Source: Mycobacterium sp. SMC-2 (GTDB lineage Bacteria > Actinomycetota > Actinomycetes > Mycobacteriales > Mycobacteriaceae). From it: a stretch of 64,000 bases of DNA. Shown here piece after piece: positions 1 to 7,961 of the stretch. The notes under the pieces were generated by a model that saw only the letters and a program-made list of their open reading frames with translations, did not search any database and was not told the origin of the DNA. The DNA is taken from positions 2,418,001 through 2,482,000 of the forward strand of contig NZ_CP079863.1 of the NCBI RefSeq assembly GCF_025263485.1. Reading direction: 5' to 3'. Within the stretch, counting starts at the first letter, position 1, and each line of letters begins with the position of its first letter. The translations under genes and the position numbers were made by a program.

Positions 1-38
1 CACAAGTGGGAGGTACCCCCACCCACGTGTGGGGGACC
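1..38. repeat. Dispersed GGTACCCCCAC hairpin repeat, copy 1
   Basis: This stretch holds GTGGGAGGTACCCCCACCCA followed by CGTGTGGGGGACC, so it can fold on itself through the GTGGG/CCCAC arms. A similar core (GCGGGTGGTACCCCCACCCC) lies at about 5206-5225 in front of coaD. Both copies are just upstream of a coding start. It looks like a short dispersed intergenic repeat; no function is visible. The left end may extend beyond the window. Confidence 0.5.
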
Positions 39-44
39 GCGCCT

Positions 45-758
45 GTGAACCGCAAGGTGCTGCTGTGGTTGTCCGCGGCCGCGGCGCTCGCGCTGCTAGT
101 GGCCTACCAGACGGCCGGATCCTCGGCCGTCAGGCATGCCGAGGAGTACGCCGCTCGTGCCGACGTCCCGACGGTGCAGCCCGGCGCCGATGTGCTCGCG
201 GGTATCGCGGTACTACCGCGGCGGGCGCACCGGTACGACTACCGCAGGGCGGCCTTCGGCGACGCGTGGGACGACGACAACGACGCCCCGCTGGGGCACA
301 ACGGCTGCGACACCCGCGACGACATCCTCAACCGCGACCTCGTCGACAAGACATACGTGTCGACCAAACGGTGCCCGGACGCGGTGGCCACCGGCACCCT
401 GCACGATCCGTACACCAACAAAACCATCGCGTTCCAGCGCGGCGCCAAGGTCGGCGAATCGGTGCAGATCGACCACATCGTCCCGCTCGCCTACGCCTGG
501 GACATGGGCGCCTCCAACTGGCCCGACGGCGAGCGGCTGCGGTTCGCCAACGATCCGGCCAATCTGCTGGCCGTCGACGGACAGGCCAACCAGGACAAGG
601 GCGACGCGCCGCCGGCGCGGTGGATGCCGCCGAACGCCGCGTTCGCCTGCCAATACGCGATACAGTTCATCGCCGTGCTGCGGGGCTATTCCCTGCCGGT
701 GGATCAGCCGTCGGCGGGTGTGCTCCGGCAGGCGGCGACCACCTGCCCGGCGGGTTAG
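45..758 (+). CDS. Exported HNH-family nuclease-like protein (Rv2972c-like)
   Basis: Predicted secreted or membrane-anchored protein of 237 residues with an HNH/DUF1524-type core. It starts at a GTG (45) directly before a basic then hydrophobic segment ([20 protein letters not shown]), a signal peptide or anchor; an upstream ATG at 6 would only add residues encoded in repeat DNA. The nuclease-like core is QIDHIVPLA (Asp143-His144) followed by [19 protein letters not shown], the arrangement of the HNH fold with the Asn-Leu and Asn-x-x-Lys positions. Several cysteines fit an extracytoplasmic location. Length and position match M. tuberculosis Rv2972c, annotated as a possible exported protein. 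The stop codon overlaps the stop of the convergent aldo/keto reductase by four bases. Actual nuclease activity and substrate are inference. Confidence 0.8.
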   Translation: MNRKVLLWLSAAAALALLVAYQTAGSSAVRHAEEYAARADVPTVQPGADVLAGIAVLPRRAHRYDYRRAAFGDAWDDDNDAPLGHNGCDTRDDILNRDLVDKTYVSTKRCPDAVATGTLHDPYTNKTIAFQRGAKVGESVQIDHIVPLAYAWDMGASNWPDGERLRFANDPANLLAVDGQANQDKGDAPPARWMPPNAAFACQYAIQFIAVLRGYSLPVDQPSAGVLRQAATTCPAG

Positions 759-1606
759 ACGCCCTCGAAGGTGTTCGGATCCGGGCGCAGCCTGGTGCCG
801 TCGTCGAGCCCGTTGATCGCGTCCATGTGCTCGGCGGCCAGCTCGAAGTCGAACACGTCGAGGTTGCCGGCAATGTGCTCGGGCTTGGCCGACCGGAAGA
901 CGACCGCATTGCCCAGCTGCAGGTTCCACCGGAGCAGCACCTGGGCCGGTGTCTTGCCGTATTCGCCGGCCACCGAGGTCACCGTCGGGTTGTCCATCAG
1001 CTTGCCGAGCGCCAGCGGCGTGTAGGCCTGGGTGACGACGTTGTGCTCGGCGTTGGTTTTGCGCACGTCGGCCTGGTTGAGCAGCGGGTGCAGCTCGATC
1101 TGGTTGACCGCCGGCGTGACGAAGGTCAGGTCGATGACGTCGGTGAGATGCTGCTCGGTGAAGTTGGAGACGCCGATCGAACGTGCGAGCCCGTCGCCGC
1201 GGCACTGGATCAGCCCGCCGAAGGAATTCACGTATTCACCCCGCGAGGGCACCGGCCAGTGGATCAGGTACAGGTCGACATAGTCCAGGCCGAGTCGCTC
1301 CAGGCTTTCCTTACAGGCCTCCATGGACCGCAGGAAGCCGTGGTCGGCGGCGGCCAGCTTGGTGGTGACGAACAGCTCGGCGCGGGGAATTCCGGAGGCC
1401 GCGATAGCCCGGCCGACGGCGGCCTCGTTGCCGTAGGCCGAGGCGGTGTCGATCAGCCGGCAGCCCATCTCCAGCGCCGCGGAGACCGCGCGTTCGGTCT
1501 CGTCCTCCGACAAATCCGCGACGCCAAGGCCAAGCACCGGCATCGTGTTTTCGTCATTTAGAGCTATCGAGGGCACGGCAGCGCCCGACTCGCCAGCCAA
1601 TGTCAT
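755..1606 (-). CDS. Aldo/keto reductase (Rv2971-like)
   Basis: NADPH-dependent oxidoreductase of the AKR superfamily, 283 residues, a full-length (beta/alpha)8 barrel. The catalytic tetrad is visible: Asp and Tyr in DTASAYGNE, Lys in VTTKL, His in LIHWP. The nicotinamide and cofactor segments follow ([16 protein letters not shown], and [20 protein letters not shown] near the C-terminus). Homologues are AKRs of the Rv2971 / M. smegmatis MSMEG_2407 type, which reduce small dicarbonyls. The ATG at 1606 follows directly after the stop of a degenerate AKR copy, so the pair was once a tandem duplication and this is the surviving member. The 3' end overlaps the stop of the exported nuclease gene (TTAG shared). 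The physiological substrate is unknown. Confidence 0.93.
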   Translation of the reverse strand: MTLAGESGAAVPSIALNDENTMPVLGLGVADLSEDETERAVSAALEMGCRLIDTASAYGNEAAVGRAIAASGIPRAELFVTTKLAAADHGFLRSMEACKESLERLGLDYVDLYLIHWPVPSRGEYVNSFGGLIQCRGDGLARSIGVSNFTEQHLTDVIDLTFVTPAVNQIELHPLLNQADVRKTNAEHNVVTQAYTPLALGKLMDNPTVTSVAGEYGKTPAQVLLRWNLQLGNAVVFRSAKPEHIAGNLDVFDFELAAEHMDAINGLDDGTRLRPDPNTFEGV

Positions 1607-1815
1607 TCACCTGCCTGTGAAATTGAAGGTTCGTGGGTCCAGCCGGTTGCCGCCATCGAGCGAGGAGATCGACGCCATTCCATCGGCGCTGAGTTTCAAG
1701 GCGCTGAGTTCGAAATCGAACACGTCGAAGCTGCTCGCAATCCTTGAGGCGGTTACCAACTTGGGGATCACGATATTACCGAGCTGGAAAATACCACCTC
1801 AGCAACACCGGGCCG
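1607..1815 (-). pseudogene. Remnant of a tandem aldo/keto reductase gene
   Basis: Read on the minus strand, this DNA encodes the C-terminal end of a second aldo/keto reductase: QLGNIVIPKLV, then SSFDVFDFELS, LDGGNRLDPRTFNF and a TGA at 1607-1609. These align with [30 protein letters not shown] and [14 protein letters not shown] of the intact neighbour. Just upstream, VLLRWYF is readable but in another frame: an extra T in TATTTTCCAG breaks the frame at about 1790. Nothing AKR-like is detectable beyond about 1815, so the first three quarters of the gene are gone. Bases 1816-2000 hold no gene and should contain the lipN promoter. Confidence 0.75.
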
Positions 1816-2000
1816 GGGGCGCGACGATATGGACCCCGGTCTGGTTTTGGGATATTCGTCACCACGTAGAGTTGGGTCACACGGCGCGCGGCGCGGCCGC
1901 ACCTGCTCGGTGGCCGCGGCCGGAAGACTCCGCGACGAGGGCGCGGAACGAACAACCGTCCGTCGCCCGAGCGTCACCACGTTGTATTCGAGGAGTGCCC

Positions 2001-3116
2001 ATGACCAAGAGCGCGCCCGCGCCGGACCTCCACCTTGGACCGAAACACGCGCCCATGCGGCTGGCCAGTCGCATGCAGGGTGCGGTCTCCACGATCGGCG
2101 TCAAGGTCATTCCGTGGATCCCCACCCCCGCCAAGCGCGCGTTGTTCGCTGGCCGCTCGGTGACCATCGATGGCAACACGCTGGATCCGACGCTTCAGCT
2201 GATGCTCGCCGGTCTGCGCGCCGTCGGCATCGACGGCCTGGTCGTCGACGACGACCCGGCTGCGTCCCGCGCCCAGATGCGCCAGCTCTCGCTGGAACTC
2301 CCCGGGCCGCAGATCCACGTCGACGTCGACGACCTGTCGCTGCCCGGGCCGGCGGGAGACATCCCGGCGCGGCACTACCGTCCCCCCGGCGGCGCGCCGG
2401 CGCCGATGCTGGTCTTCTACCACGGCGGCGGGTGGGCGATCGGCGACCTGGACTCCTACGACGCGCTGTGCCGGTTGACGTGCCGCGACGCCGGCATTCA
2501 CGTGCTGTCGATCGACTACCGGCTGGCCCCGGAGCATCCGGCCCCGGCCGCGGTCGAGGACGCGTACGCCGCCTTCAGGTGGGCCTACGAGCACGCCGAG
2601 GAGCTCGGAGCCGCGCCCGGTCGGGTCGCGGTCGGCGGCGATAGTGCGGGCGGCAACCTGGCCGCCGTCGTCTGCCAGCTGGCGCGCGATGAGGGCGCCT
2701 CCGCCCCGGTGCTGCAGTGGCTGATCTACCCGCGGACCGACTTCACCACGCCAACCCGCTCACTGGGCCTGTTCGCCCGCGGGTTCCTGCTGACCAAACG
2801 TGACATCGACTGGTTCGAGTCTCAGTACCTGCGGGGCTCGGGCATCGACCGGGCAGATCCGCGGGTATCCCCGCTACTGGCCGAGTCGCTGGCCGGGCTC
2901 GCGCCCGCGTTGATCGCCATCGCCGGGTTCGACCCGTTGCGCGACGAGGGCGAGAGCTACGCGGAGGCGCTGCGGGCCGCCGGGACCGCGGTCGACCTGC
3001 GGCGCATGGGGTCGCTGACGCACGGATTCATCAACCTGTTCCAGCTCGGCGGTGGCAGCGCCGCCGCGACCACCGAGTTGATTTCGGCCCTGCGTGCCCA
3101 CCTGAGCCGGGTCTGA
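2001..3116 (+). CDS. lipN: Esterase/lipase of the hormone-sensitive lipase family
   Basis: Alpha/beta hydrolase of 371 residues that should cleave short-chain acyl esters. The HSL-family oxyanion motif HGGGW begins at residue 141, and the nucleophile is Ser215 in GDSAGG. The acid is Asp311 in GFDPLRDEG and the base is His341 in LTHGF. The start ATG at 2001 is preceded by GAGGAG, a good ribosome binding site, and gives MTKSAP, like the N-terminus of M. tuberculosis LipN (Rv2970c, 376 aa). An open frame continues far upstream, but that part lies over the reductase pseudogene and is not coding. Its neighbour order (AKR, LipN, DsbA-like, VKOR) is that of M. tuberculosis. Cytosolic location is likely, as no signal peptide is seen. 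Confidence 0.92.
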   Translation: MTKSAPAPDLHLGPKHAPMRLASRMQGAVSTIGVKVIPWIPTPAKRALFAGRSVTIDGNTLDPTLQLMLAGLRAVGIDGLVVDDDPAASRAQMRQLSLELPGPQIHVDVDDLSLPGPAGDIPARHYRPPGGAPAPMLVFYHGGGWAIGDLDSYDALCRLTCRDAGIHVLSIDYRLAPEHPAPAAVEDAYAAFRWAYEHAEELGAAPGRVAVGGDSAGGNLAAVVCQLARDEGASAPVLQWLIYPRTDFTTPTRSLGLFARGFLLTKRDIDWFESQYLRGSGIDRADPRVSPLLAESLAGLAPALIAIAGFDPLRDEGESYAEALRAAGTAVDLRRMGSLTHGFINLFQLGGGSAAATTELISALRAHLSRV

Positions 3117-3200
3117 CCTGCTGCGCGGTTGGCGCCGCTAATCTAGAGACCGTTGTTTACCGACGAACGACAACCCGAGTACCGAAGGATCACGGAAACT

Positions 3201-3962
3201 GTGGCCGACAAACCCAAACGCCCCCCGCGCTTTGACATAAAGGCCTCCGACGGTAAATCGGGCCGGCTCGTGCAGATCGGCGGGACCGCCGTCGTCCTCA
3301 TCTTCCTGGTCGCGCTGGTCTCCTACATCGTGGTGACGCACCACAAGAAGACCGCCGTCGGCGCCGGCGACACCGTGCGGGTGACGTCGAGCAAGCTGGT
3401 CACCCAGCCTGGGACCACCAACCCCAAGGCCGTGGTCACGTTCTACGAGGACTTCCTCTGCCCGGCCTGCGGCAACTTCGAGCGCACCTTCGGTCCGACG
3501 GTGTCCAGGCTTATCGACATCGGCGCGATCGCGGCGGACTACTCCATGGTGTCGATCCTCGACAGCCCCAGGAACCAGAACTACTCGTCGCGGGCGGGCG
3601 CCGCGGCCCTGTGCGTGGCCGACGAGTCCCTTGACGCGTTCCGCCGGTTCCACACCGCGCTGTTCACCACCGACCTCCAGCCCAGCGAGCGTGGCAGCAG
3701 CTTCCCGGACAACGCCCGGTTGATCGAAATCGCCCGGGAGGCCGGCGTCGTGGGCAAGGTGCCCGACTGCATCAACAGCGGCAAGTACCTTTCCAAGGTC
3801 AGCGGCGCGGCGGCGGCCGCGAAGATCAATGCCACGCCGACCATCAAGATCAACGGCGACGACTACGACCCGTCCACACCGGATGCGCTGGTCGCCAAGA
3901 TCAAGAGCATCGTGGGTGACGTGCCGGGCATCGACGGCGCGGTCACCCCACCGGCCACGTGA
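3201..3962 (+). CDS. Membrane-anchored DsbA-like thiol oxidoreductase
   Basis: Disulfide-forming protein of 253 residues acting outside the membrane. An N-terminal cytosolic tail (ADKPKRPPRFD) precedes one membrane segment (LVQIGGTAVVLIFLVALVSY) and a thioredoxin-fold domain with the redox motif CPAC at Cys87/Cys90. A cis-Pro loop (NATPTIKING) sits near the end. The GTG at 3201 is chosen because the protein then begins like M. tuberculosis Rv2969c; an ATG-like frame 48 bases upstream adds unrelated residues. The stop overlaps the GTG of the VKOR gene (GTGA), so the two are translationally coupled. VKOR is its expected re-oxidising partner. Confidence 0.92.
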   Translation: MADKPKRPPRFDIKASDGKSGRLVQIGGTAVVLIFLVALVSYIVVTHHKKTAVGAGDTVRVTSSKLVTQPGTTNPKAVVTFYEDFLCPACGNFERTFGPTVSRLIDIGAIAADYSMVSILDSPRNQNYSSRAGAAALCVADESLDAFRRFHTALFTTDLQPSERGSSFPDNARLIEIAREAGVVGKVPDCINSGKYLSKVSGAAAAAKINATPTIKINGDDYDPSTPDALVAKIKSIVGDVPGIDGAVTPPAT

Positions 3963-4594
3963 CCACCCCGGTGTCAGCCGAAACCGCCGACCTGACACCG
4001 GAATCGCCGCCCGAAGCGCGCGTGCCCGCGCCCAGCGCGTGGTGGGTGCTGATGGCCGGCGTGATCGGCCTGGTTGCCTCCGCGACGCTGACGGTGGAGA
4101 AGATCGACCTGCTGCTCAACCGGACGTACGTGCCGTCGTGCAACTTCAGCCCGATCCTGTCGTGCGGCTCGGTGATGGTCACGCCGCAGGCGTCGCTGCT
4201 GGGCTTCCCCAACCCGCTGCTCGGACTGGTGGCCTTCACCGTTGTGCTCGTCACCGGGTTACTGGCGGTGACGAAAGTGTCTTTGCCGCAGTGGTATTGG
4301 GTCGGTTTGGCGATCGGGCTCCTGATCGGCGCGGCGTTCGTACACTGGTTGATCTACCAGAGCCTGTACCGCATCGGCGCGTTGTGCCCGTACTGCATGG
4401 TGGTCTGGGCGGCCACCATCACGCTGCTGATCGTCGTCGGCTCGATCGCGTGTCGTCCGGCGCTGCAACGCCGCGGACGCGGTGTGGCATGGGTGCTTTA
4501 TCACTGGCGGTGGTCCATCGCCGCGCTCTGGTTCACCGCGGTATTCCTGCTGATCATGGCGCGGTTCTGGGACTATTGGTCGACCCTGCTGTAA
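3959..4594 (+). CDS. Vitamin K epoxide reductase homologue (DsbB-like)
   Basis: Integral membrane quinone reductase of 211 residues that re-oxidises the adjacent DsbA-like protein and passes electrons to menaquinone. The active site is CPYC at Cys143/Cys146, in a hydrophobic helix. The periplasmic loop pair is CNFSPILSC, before a bundle of four or five membrane helices. A family-typical Ser lies beside the second loop Cys. It corresponds to Rv2968c. In M. tuberculosis the next gene is pca (pyruvate carboxylase), but here only ten bases separate the stop from the rsmD start. Confidence 0.94.
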   Translation: MTTPVSAETADLTPESPPEARVPAPSAWWVLMAGVIGLVASATLTVEKIDLLLNRTYVPSCNFSPILSCGSVMVTPQASLLGFPNPLLGLVAFTVVLVTGLLAVTKVSLPQWYWVGLAIGLLIGAAFVHWLIYQSLYRIGALCPYCMVVWAATITLLIVVGSIACRPALQRRGRGVAWVLYHWRWSIAALWFTAVFLLIMARFWDYWSTLL

Positions 4595-4604
4595 GTCTTG
4601 GCAC

Positions 4605-5159
4605 GTGACGCGGATCATCGGCGGCGTGGCAGGCGGGCGGCGCATCGCCGTCCCGCCGCGAGGCACCAGGCCGACCACCGACCGGGTGCGTGAATCGCTT
4701 TTCAACATCCTGACCGCGCGAGGTGACCTGACGGGCGTCGCGGTGCTGGATCTCTACGCCGGTTCTGGCGCACTGGGATTGGAGGCACTGTCGCGCGGGG
4801 CGGCCTCGGCGCTGTTTGTGGAGTCGGACCAGCGCAGTGCGTCCGTCATCGCGCGCAACATCGACGCCCTGGGCTTGACGGGCGCGACGGTGCGACGCGG
4901 CGCGGTCGCGACCGTCCTGGCCGCCGGGACCGCGACCGCGGTCGACCTGGTGCTGGCCGACCCGCCCTACGACGTCGAGGCCGCCGAGGTGGAAGCCGTG
5001 TTGGCCGCTTTGGTCACCCATGGCTGGGCGGACGCCGGGACCGTGGCGGTGGTGGAGCGCGGGGCAACCGGTGCGCCGCTGACCTGGCCGGCCGGCTGGT
5101 CCGTGTGGTCGCCACGCGTGTACGGCGACACCCGCTTGGAGATGGCCGAACGACTGTGA
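4605..5159 (+). CDS. rsmD: 16S rRNA (guanine(966)-N2)-methyltransferase
   Basis: SAM-dependent methyltransferase of 184 residues that modifies G966 of 16S rRNA in the 30S subunit. The N-terminus has the family pattern [11 protein letters not shown] and [15 protein letters not shown]. The SAM-binding loop is [18 protein letters not shown], and the catalytic motif DPPY lies near residue 119 ([10 protein letters not shown]). The GTG at 4605 gives MTRIIGG, the conserved family start. It sits upstream of coaD, a common bacterial pairing, with about 100 bases and a hairpin repeat between them. Confidence 0.96.
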   Translation: MTRIIGGVAGGRRIAVPPRGTRPTTDRVRESLFNILTARGDLTGVAVLDLYAGSGALGLEALSRGAASALFVESDQRSASVIARNIDALGLTGATVRRGAVATVLAAGTATAVDLVLADPPYDVEAAEVEAVLAALVTHGWADAGTVAVVERGATGAPLTWPAGWSVWSPRVYGDTRLEMAERL

Positions 5160-5189
5160 GGCGGGCGTGTAGCGTCTGTCGTCATGGGC

Positions 5190-5226
5190 GCCGCTCTCCC
5201 CCGCAAGCGGGTGGTACCCCCACCCC
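5190..5226. repeat. Dispersed GGTACCCCCAC hairpin repeat, copy 2
   Basis: CTCCCCCGCAAGCGGGTGG runs into TACCCCCACCCC; the arms CCCGC/GCGGG and GGTGG/CCACC can form overlapping stems. The core closely resembles the copy at the left end of the window. It lies in the leader of coaD, 35 bases before its ATG. Confidence 0.5.
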
Positions 5227-5260
5227 ATCACTGCGTTCTGCATCGTCGACGGCGCGCGTC

Positions 5261-5743
5261 ATGAGTGGCGCGGTATGCCCGGGGTCGTTTGATCCAGTGA
5301 CGTTGGGCCACATCGACGTCTTCGAACGGGCGTCCGCCCAGTTCGACGAAGTGGTGGTGGCGATCCTGACGAATCCCGCCAAGGAGGGCATGTTCGACCT
5401 CGACGAGCGGATCGCGATGATCAACGAGTCGACGACACATCTGCCCAACCTGCGCGTCGAAGCCGGACAGGGTCTGGTGGTCGACTTCGTCAGGTCGCGG
5501 GGGATGACGGCCATCGTGAAGGGACTGCGCACCGGCACCGACTTCGAATACGAGCTGCAGATGGCGCAGATGAACAAGCACGTCGCCGGTGTCGACACCT
5601 TTTTCGTCGCGACGACACCGCGGTATTCGTTCGTCTCGTCATCGTTGGCCAAAGAGGTCGCGTTGCTGGGCGGCGACGTCTCGGAGCTGTTGCCCGAGCC
5701 GGTCAACCGCCGCCTGCGCGAGAAGCTCGCCGGCCGTTCCTGA
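5261..5743 (+). CDS. coaD: Phosphopantetheine adenylyltransferase
   Basis: Transfers AMP from ATP to 4'-phosphopantetheine, the penultimate step of coenzyme A synthesis; 160 residues. The nucleotidyltransferase motif [10 protein letters not shown] is at residues 8-17, and the ATP-contacting segment is [13 protein letters not shown]. The ATG at 5261 gives [12 protein letters not shown], the usual mycobacterial start, so the longer open frame upstream (over rsmD and the repeat) is not used. Coenzyme A supply matters for the neighbouring polyketide genes, but the gene is ordinary housekeeping. Bases 5744-5924 hold no gene. Confidence 0.97.
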   Translation: MSGAVCPGSFDPVTLGHIDVFERASAQFDEVVVAILTNPAKEGMFDLDERIAMINESTTHLPNLRVEAGQGLVVDFVRSRGMTAIVKGLRTGTDFEYELQMAQMNKHVAGVDTFFVATTPRYSFVSSSLAKEVALLGGDVSELLPEPVNRRLREKLAGRS

Positions 5744-5924
5744 AGCGTGGCCGCACCCCACGGGTTCCGCTGGGCCGCGAGCACCGGGCATGCGAAATAC
5801 CTTGCGCTACAGCGGAACGCATCTCGGGTGGTATTTGGAGGCCACGCGCCCGCGTACGGGAAGGGGTAACGAGATACGGTCGCTGAACCGCTCCGCGCCC
5901 AGGAGTGGGTGAGGAGAGCCAGCG

Positions 5925-7178
5925 ATGAGTTCAACCGAACGCGACTTCGACATCGTCGTATACGGTGCCACGGGATTCTCCGGCGAGTTGACCGCCCGTT
6001 ACCTGGCCGGCGCCGCCGGCGGGGCCCGCGTCGCGCTGGCCGGCCGCTCGCGGGACCGGCTGGTGGCCACCCGCGGCGCGCTCGGTCCGGCGGCACGGGA
6101 TTGGCCGTTGATCGTGGCGGACGTGTCGGACCCTGCGACCCTGGACGCGATGGCGACCCGCACCCGGGTGGTGGTGACCACGGTCGGCCCCTACACCAGG
6201 TACGGGTTGCCAGTGGTGGCGGCCTGCGCGAAGGCCGGGACGGATTACGCCGACCTGACCGGTGAGGTGATGTTCGTCCGCGACAGCATCGACCGATATC
6301 ACCAGCAGGCCGTCGACACCGGCGCCCGGATCGTGGTCTCGTGCGGATTCGCTTCCATGCCTTCGGATCTCAATGTCTATCAGCTGTATCGCCGGGCGGC
6401 CCGCGACGGCGCCGGGGAGCTCTGCGACACCACCTTCGTGTTCCGCTCCTTCTTCCAGGGCGGCGGCTCCGGCGGCACCGTCGCCTCGGAATTCGAATCC
6501 ATGCGCACCGCGTCTGGCGACCCCGAAGCCCGTCGGCTCATGAACGACCCGTACACCCTGACCACCGACCGCGGCGCCGAACCCGACCTCGGCCGGCAAC
6601 CGGACTTCGCGTTGCGTTCGGGCAGCCGGATCGCGCCCGAGCTCGCCGGCTTCTGGATGGGCGCTCTGGTATGGGCACCACACAACACCCGAATCGTTCG
6701 GCGCAGCAACGCGTTACAGAACTGGGCCTACGGCAGGCGGTTTCGTTACTCGGAGGCCATGAGCCTCGGCAAGTCCTTCGCGGCTCCGGCCGCGGCCGCG
6801 GCCGTCTCTGGCGCGCTGGCGAGTGGCTGGGCCCTGGGGACCAGGTACTTCAGGCGGGTGCCGCAGCGCTGGCTGGAGCCCCTCGCGAAACCGGGTACCG
6901 GCCCCAGCGAGGCGATGCGAGAACGCGGCCACTACACGGTGGAGACGTACACGACTACGACTTCCGGTGCCCGCTACCTGGGTACCTTCGCGCAGCAGCG
7001 GGACGCCTATGACGCGACCGGCGTCCTGCTCGGCGAAAGCGGCCTCGCGCTGGCGCTCGACCGCGATCGGCTCAGCGACCTGACGGGGGTGCTCACCCCG
7101 GCGGCGGCGATGGGCGATGCGCTGCTGGCGCGGCTGCCGGCCGCCGGGGTGGCGATGACCACCATCCGGCTGAATTGA
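5925..7178 (+). CDS. Trans-acting enoyl reductase (Rv2953-like, saccharopine dehydrogenase fold)
   Basis: NAD(P)H-binding protein of 417 residues. Its closest recognisable relative is Rv2953, which supplies in trans the enoyl reduction that PpsD lacks during phthiocerol assembly. The Rossmann loop is YGATGFSG at residues 13-20. Conserved family segments are TVGPYTRYGLPVVAACA, GTDYADLTGE, RIVRRSNALQNWAYGRRFRY and the C-terminal LTPAAAMGDALLARLPAAGV. A strong ribosome binding site (GAGGAGAG) precedes the ATG. PpsD in this window has KS, AT, DH and KR but no ER, so the trans enzyme is needed and its presence fits. A Rv2449c-type paralogue is the main alternative; location in a DIM-type locus favours Rv2953. 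Confidence 0.85.
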   Translation: MSSTERDFDIVVYGATGFSGELTARYLAGAAGGARVALAGRSRDRLVATRGALGPAARDWPLIVADVSDPATLDAMATRTRVVVTTVGPYTRYGLPVVAACAKAGTDYADLTGEVMFVRDSIDRYHQQAVDTGARIVVSCGFASMPSDLNVYQLYRRAARDGAGELCDTTFVFRSFFQGGGSGGTVASEFESMRTASGDPEARRLMNDPYTLTTDRGAEPDLGRQPDFALRSGSRIAPELAGFWMGALVWAPHNTRIVRRSNALQNWAYGRRFRYSEAMSLGKSFAAPAAAAAVSGALASGWALGTRYFRRVPQRWLEPLAKPGTGPSEAMRERGHYTVETYTTTTSGARYLGTFAQQRDAYDATGVLLGESGLALALDRDRLSDLTGVLTPAAAMGDALLARLPAAGVAMTTIRLN

Positions 7179-7179
7179 G

Positions 7180-7869
7180 TCAGGTCGCCGCGCTGCGGGC
7201 GGCCAACCGATCGGCGAGCGAGCGAGCGAAGATTCGCGTCTGTTCCAGCTGGTACGGCTGGACGTTGGTCGCGGGAATGCGCAAGCCGAGATACCGGTCC
7301 CGGTATCGTCCCGACCGCAGGTAGCTCATCAGCGAGAGCCCGGAAGCGATTTGGCCGCCAAGGTATTCGAAATGGACCCCGCCCAGGTAGCGGCCGCCCT
7401 GCTTCTCGCCGAGCCGGCGGATGGCCGCGAAATTGCCGCGCCAATAGCGACGGCAGACGGCAAAGGCTGCAAAAGGCTTGCCGGCGAGAAGCTTTCGCGC
7501 CTCGCCCGACTTCAAGAAAGTCCGCATCGGCATGTTCATGGTCAACCACCATGTCGAGGATCCGATGCAGATCAGGTCGTAGTCGGTGTTTCGCACCTCG
7601 TCCGGGGTCTCGATCTGCCCGGTCGCCCGGCGCAGCTGGGCGGGAAGGACGCTGAGCATGTCGAGCGCCGCGTGACGCATGGGGACGACGGAGAACCGCT
7701 CGGCATAGCGCCGGTCGGTGAAGGTGATCCCGGCCCGCTGCACCTCCCACCCACGCTCGCCGAACACCTCGCCCGCGGCCTCGAGCACCGCGAGCGCCTG
7801 GCCGGTGAACGTGTAGTAGAGCAGCAGAACCCGGGGGCGCGCGGCGCGGTCGATGGATATGTCAGTCAT
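7180..7869 (-). CDS. Flavodoxin-like FMN protein
   Basis: Predicted FMN-binding electron carrier or quinone reductase of 229 residues. The N-terminal beta strand and phosphate loop read RVLLLYYTFTGQAL (residues 13-26), the flavodoxin pattern T-x-T-G. A second flavin loop is probably ICIGSSTWWLTMNMPMRTFLKSGEA. The ATG at 7869 has AAGGAG 13 bases upstream; the frame is open further upstream but overlaps the permease. It lies 92 bases downstream of the copper-type permease on the same strand and may be co-transcribed with it. It has no counterpart at this place in M. tuberculosis. Its stop is two bases from the stop of the convergent enoyl reductase. Reaction unknown. Confidence 0.8.
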   Translation of the reverse strand: MTDISIDRAARPRVLLLYYTFTGQALAVLEAAGEVFGERGWEVQRAGITFTDRRYAERFSVVPMRHAALDMLSVLPAQLRRATGQIETPDEVRNTDYDLICIGSSTWWLTMNMPMRTFLKSGEARKLLAGKPFAAFAVCRRYWRGNFAAIRRLGEKQGGRYLGGVHFEYLGGQIASGLSLMSYLRSGRYRDRYLGLRIPATNVQPYQLEQTRIFARSLADRLAARSAAT

Positions 7870-7961
7870 TTCCGAGCCACTCCTTCTCGATCGTCGCCGA
7901 TCGCTTCGGAGATCATCGCCCGCAATGCGGCTCTGGGCAACCGGAAATCGACTGGCTCCGG

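Noticed and set aside
1446..3116. Fusion of an N-terminal extension to lipN
   Set aside because: The frame upstream of 2001 overlaps the AKR gene and its pseudogene on the other strand and has no homology; the ATG at 2001 has a good ribosome binding site.
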